64,000 nucleotides of DNA from Opisthocomus hoazin (lineage: Eukaryota > Chordata > Aves > Opisthocomiformes > Opisthocomidae): the NCBI RefSeq assembly GCF_030867145.1, contig NC_134427.1:17817001-17881000 (forward strand), in the 5' to 3' direction. The position numbers and the translations under genes are program-made. Within the stretch, counting starts at the first letter, position 1. Each line of letters opens with the position of its first letter. Below are positions 59,401 to 64,000 of this stretch, in pieces. The notes beneath the pieces were generated by a model that was not told the origin of the DNA, ran no database searches, and was given only the letters and a program-made list of their open reading frames with translations.

Positions 59401-62400
59401 ATGGGGTACAACATGAAAATCGTAACTTATGTTATTCAGGTTTGTAATGACTGTCAGTTATTACTAGAACACTAAACTTCACTGAGAGCATAATTAAAAT
59501 AAAGGCACAAGATATTGCAGAAAAGCCAGTACTACTAATTTTGCTTAATAAAGACTAAATTATATGGTAGGTGAACAGTCCATTTCATAATGGCTGAATA
59601 TTAATCTTCTTAGTCTAATTTGGTAGCAGTTACCTTCCTGAATTGATTCTTTATCCATGCAGTTTTCATTTGTTTAGCCCTCCCTCGTTCCTGCCCCCAC
59701 ATATTTAGATTTATGAGTAGCATCTGTCTTTTAACACTGTTAACTGCTCTGTCTTTTGGAATTCTCTGAAAGACATGGTAGTGCTGTCCTATTTAGTTGC
59801 ATTAAAAAAAAAAATCTTGCATCGATCTTTTCTAATTCTTGAGGTAAACGCGCTTCAGCATAGCAAGGAGAAACAGGGGAGTTGTCAATAATGGAGATGT
59901 AGGCTAATGGGTCCACATTAAAAACTACCACTGACAAGGCACAGGAAACTCCATCAGGACCTTTTAAAAAAAAAAAACACTTAAAAACCTGAAAAAAGCC
60001 TAGGGGATACACTGGTTTGTAAGGACCCATTCATATCTATGGAAGTAGACTTGATCAGTTAGTATCAGTGGGGACAAAAGGCTGGAAAGGGAGAAATAAA
60101 ATGTTTTCCCTCTTTTTCTGTCACTCACTGTTATTTGGTTAGATGTGCAGTTTCCTGTGTAGTATTACAAAGGCTTTTTTTTTTCTTTTTTTGAAATACA
60201 TTGCTAGATTTCGACAGATTTCCCTGCCCGTAGAAATATGAAGGCCCAAAATCAACTTTGTAAAGCACTTCTTGGACTAAAATTTAATTTTGGTCTTGTG
60301 TGTATTGATGGAGAGGATGAAGACCAAGCATTTTTTTGCTAACTCCGGAAAGGTTTCCACATTAAACCAGTCAGCTTTAATTGAAATGATTAATTACCTT
60401 GGAGCAGGAGGTACAGTATTGCACTCTTGAATAAATGTTTCTAAGATTTTTTCTGTTAACATAATTATTTTTTTAAAAAAATGCATACTGCTTCTAATCG
60501 AACTTGGACATGCAATAGCGTGTGCAACATGAACTGTGCTATGAAAGCTCGAGCTGAGAGGAGTGCTTGCTGAAGGCCATAGATGGGTTGGAGAGCAGGC
60601 GTGTTGCTGCGTTCTTGAGGGAAGTGGGGTTTGTTAGGGTTAAGTTAGACGAGCGTTGTAGCTCCTGCATGAGGGCAAAGCTAGCGGAGGAATTTTAAAA
60701 GAATGTGTGAGTGTGGGTGATCTTGCTGTCTAGTTTATGCAGTTTTAGTGAGGGAAGCTGAAAACTGGGCTAAGCTATACTGTTTTAGCTGTTCTTCAGA
60801 ACAGCCAAAACCACCTTGGTAGGTTGACTGTAGTGGATGGTCATCCAGTTCTTTATGCTTTGGCCAACCATATTTAACTGTTTGCATTTCTGTGTAAAAT
60901 ATACCCGACTCAAAGGTCTATTTTAAAAGTCATATTCCTCTAAGAAATCCACTGATTTCTTGTTAGTAGCATTTGTTCTGGCATTTTTATGGAAACTACA
61001 CTAGTGTTCAGTCGTGGGGAAAAAATTGCTTTTATTTGGGTTTTTAATGTTTTCTCACATGACTGAAGCATGTGAGATTCAAGTAGGTAGCCTCTAGAAA
61101 AATGTTTTGGATTCCACAGTATTCTTAGCAATTTAGCAGCTTAAATTAAAAAAAAATAATTTCTTGTCTTACACCATTGATTGAGAATACCATAGCTTTT
61201 TCAGGGAACAGTACAAAGCTTGCCTTGTCTGAAGGGCAGCTGTTACACCAAGAGCCTGTTTTAAGGAGTAAGTTTGGTGTAGTTAAAAGGCTGTCCTTTT
61301 TAAATAAATAATGGTTACATATCTGCAGATATTTGTGGTGGGCAGCATTTTTTAATGTACACACATTCTGCAAATGGATTTCACTGAACATTATTTTGCT
61401 TGTAGCGTTAGAACCATGACAGAACTTTTCTTACTAACCATTGATAAATCAGCTGATGAGTTACTGCCTAGGTTTTGTACTTTGACTGCATGTACTCCAT
61501 GTGCTTGTAGGATTTTTAGTTCATTAGAGAAGAATTGCAGAAGCTTTCCAGAAGTTCCAAGCAGGTTAAAATCAGATTCGAAAAATTTTGTTTAAATGTG
61601 TAGCTCATGATTTCCTTCTGATCCGTAAGGGATCATAAAGGATGTAAGAAGCCTGTGCTACAGGGGCGGGTGGATGGATTGGCAGAGATGCAGTTTGGGT
61701 GCTGTCTGTATGCTAATACTCAAGGAGGTTTTGAGAACTAGATAGGATGTTATGATGCATTGTCCTTTCTCTTTCTCCGCACATATGAAAGTACAAGCAG
61801 CACTGGGGCAGACATAGCAGAATTTTTGTCTAGTGTGAAATGGTTGGGGGAAGACCATTATTCCAGCTCTGCATTTTGCTTTGGGCTTTGGGTTGTGGGT
61901 TGTGGGTGTTCATTATTCTTTCTGGTTTCAAGCTGTAAGGTAACCTGTATCTGATGTCAGGTATAAAAGTTTGTGAAAGGTTTGTTTTAAATGACTGGAA
62001 ATTAATATATCAATTTATAGTATTTTCAGTCCTTCTTAAAACACTGCTTTGTGTGATTTTTATGTCTGTATTAAAAATACTCAAATACCAATATTTTCCG
62101 TGAAAGGGGGAGTTTTGCTAATTGTGGCTTAACAAACGCTTTTAACAGTAAGTTCTCTGCACTGATGACAAAAGGCACATGCATCCCTTCTTTCATGTTA
62201 CTGAGGAGACTAGAATACTGCAGTGTTGCTGATTTCATGTTTGTTGGCTTTTGACTGCTAAGGTTAACACAAATCATGTGGTCTTTCACTTTTTTTCCTC
62301 TCTCACTAGCAGTGTGGGGTGATTGTTAACCTGCCTGTGCGTAGCTAGATATGTGTTACTGATGCTGCTTTAATCAACCATAAGCAATTTCTAGAGAACA

Positions 62401-64000
62401 TCTTGAAGACATATTGTTTCCTTGGGGATTTATTGCATTTGCAACATCACACCTCTGTTCCTGCTGCTTACAGAATATGATTATCAGCTATTAGTACTGC
62501 ATATTTAAACATGGTCACTACATAGTGTTTCCTTTCTCATTTGTGATATCCATCCTGCTCATTATTAAGGATCTCTCTAGTGTGTTTAGTTTTTGCTGAC
62601 TTCTTTCATGTGCTGTGGTTTTTTCCTGTATTTGGCATTCCAGTGTAAGTTCTAGTTGCTAGTCTTGCTGACTGAAATATTGATAGATTTTTACAAAATG
62701 AATTTTTCTACAAATGTTTTTTCTTCATTTTCATAGGGAAGATAGAAATTCCTTTCTTTTCTCTAGTGATCAGTCAGTCTCTTTCAAAAGCTACTTAAGA
62801 TAGGCGCTTTATATTGGTTTTACCCTTTAGTGTGCTCCATAACACTGAAGAATCACGTCCCTAAGTTTCGGGTTTTGCCTCCGTGTTGCCTAGGTGAGAA
62901 CTGTTAACAAGTAGCGTGTCACAGTGCACATTAGAGACTGTGTGATATATGGGAACAGCAAAGTAGTGTTTCAGCCCTGATGGTTTAGATTTTTTTTTTA
63001 TTCGTTTGTTTTTGTTGCTTACAGCGTACTCCAGTATTGTCATAGTTTGATTACATTCTGCTGGGCTGGAGATGGACATGTTTTAAACCATTGCTGCTTA
63101 TATAAAAAGAGATTGTGATTTATTTATAAATAATAATATTTATGTAGTATGTTATTTCAGTGTAAATTTGGGGAATGGTAAGTATCAAAACTTAGATCTG
63201 TTCATTTCAGGATAGGGAATCATCATAGTGCGTGAACCTTGATGTGTTAATTGATGGGAGATGTGGTTGAAATAGGCAGCCAGGGCACTTCTTTGTCTTC
63301 TCTCCCTTGACAAATACTAGCTTCCATTTTGAACAAGAATATTGTTGTGGTAAAGGGAAACCATTTAATGGCATCATTCTGTGCTAGTGCTTGAGGGTTA
63401 TAAATATCACAATCCAGCAAATACTTGGCGATTTCTTGAGCTGGGAATTGCTGCTTGTGTTGCTCCAAGGAGTCACCTCATATGTGAAGTGAATTGCTTG
63501 ATGAGTACTTCACTTTCTTCAGGGTTATTGGAAGAGGTGAAAATATTTTGGTATCTGCTTCTGGAAATAATGCTGGACAATTGTCTTTTTCTCTGCAAGA
63601 GCATATTTTCCCTTCTACTTAAATTTAAGGAAATTGATTCTTGGGGAATTCAGGTGAAGATAAGGTGATAACATTAGAACTTTCAATTTATACTACACAG
63701 TTTTTAACCTATTGAAGCCAAAGCAACTTAAATTTTCTCCCTAACATGTCCTTTTGGGGTATCTGAGGGGACTGGCTGTGATTGCAGTTTTCAAATGTGT
63801 GTACTCAGTTGGGCTCTAATACAGAATTAAATACAGAAGTACTATAATGTAAAGAATGATTAAACCTTCGTTGCTGTAAAATGTAACTTCTAGTCTGTAA
63901 TCATCATACAGTTAATAACATCATTATATGGTCTGGTAGAGAATGGCATACAATTACTTTGCTTGTGAAGAAGAGATTAGTATTTGTATGTGCTACGGAG
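50476..64000 (+). other. Probable STAG2 intron 1, remainder of window
   Basis: About 13.5 kb of AT-rich DNA. It contains a small GA repeat at 50636-50651 and several A or T runs. No STAG2 coding exon was found. No other protein match, tRNA or snoRNA was recognised. The longest open frame outside repeats and CpG islands is a 172-codon minus-strand frame at 55929-55411, of no recognisable similarity. Confidence 0.45.
50636..50651. repeat. GA dinucleotide repeat
   Basis: Eight perfect GA units, a short microsatellite. Confidence 0.9.

Noticed and set aside
45241-64000. Search for a STAG2 start-codon exon
   Set aside because: No stretch matching the conserved STAG2 N-terminus was found, so no coding exon is claimed.
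1-64000. CRISPR array, operon-like defence system or tRNA cluster
   Set aside because: The DNA is vertebrate. No spaced repeats of that kind, no bacterial gene arrangement and no tRNA-like A/B box pair were seen.

Overview
The window is nuclear DNA from a vertebrate, almost certainly a bird. Several CR1 LINE copies carry the octamer 3' ends typical of birds, introns are AT-rich with two sharply GC-rich CpG-island promoters, and the one clear protein gene is split into vertebrate-style exons. The species cannot be read from the sequence alone.

The central gene is XIAP (X-linked inhibitor of apoptosis, BIRC4), complete on the + strand. A CpG-island promoter (about 9850-10970) contains a non-coding exon 1 whose splice donor lies at 10524. 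An 11.5 kb first intron follows. Six coding exons (22017-22890, 24510-24609, 26505-26583, 27236-27269, 28616-28840, 30264-30457) join in frame to a predicted 501-residue protein. It has three BIR domains, a UBA domain and a C-terminal RING. All zinc ligands are present, as are the caspase-3 linker aspartate and the caspase-9/Smac-contacting residues of BIR3. The 3'UTR has candidate poly(A) signals between 31510 and 31831.

Positions 1-9850 are intergenic DNA upstream of XIAP. They hold two minus-strand CR1 fragments, a possible U4 snRNA-like relic and otherwise unremarkable sequence. XIAP intron 1 carries a solo endogenous-retroviral LTR with an exact 5-bp target duplication and a perfect 71-bp tandem duplication. 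Intron 2 has a 36-base T run. From about 32100 to 41800 there is a second intergenic stretch with two more minus-strand CR1 pieces.

A large CpG island (about 41800-45240) marks another promoter, with a likely exon-1 donor at 42702. In mammals the gene downstream of XIAP in the same orientation is STAG2 (cohesin subunit SA2), so this is most simply the STAG2 promoter and first non-coding exon. That is inference from conserved gene order, because no STAG2 coding exon was found before the window ends. The final 19 kb would then be its first intron. It contains a plus-strand, 5'-truncated CR1 with an open 399-codon reverse-transcriptase segment, plus one small minus-strand CR1.

No undescribed multi-gene system, CRISPR array or operon was seen. 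The most interesting points are a three-codon upstream ORF whose stop overlaps the XIAP start codon, an unusually weak splice donor before the RING exon, a row of YY1-like motifs downstream of the second promoter, the precisely bounded LTR, and the intact CR1 reading frame.
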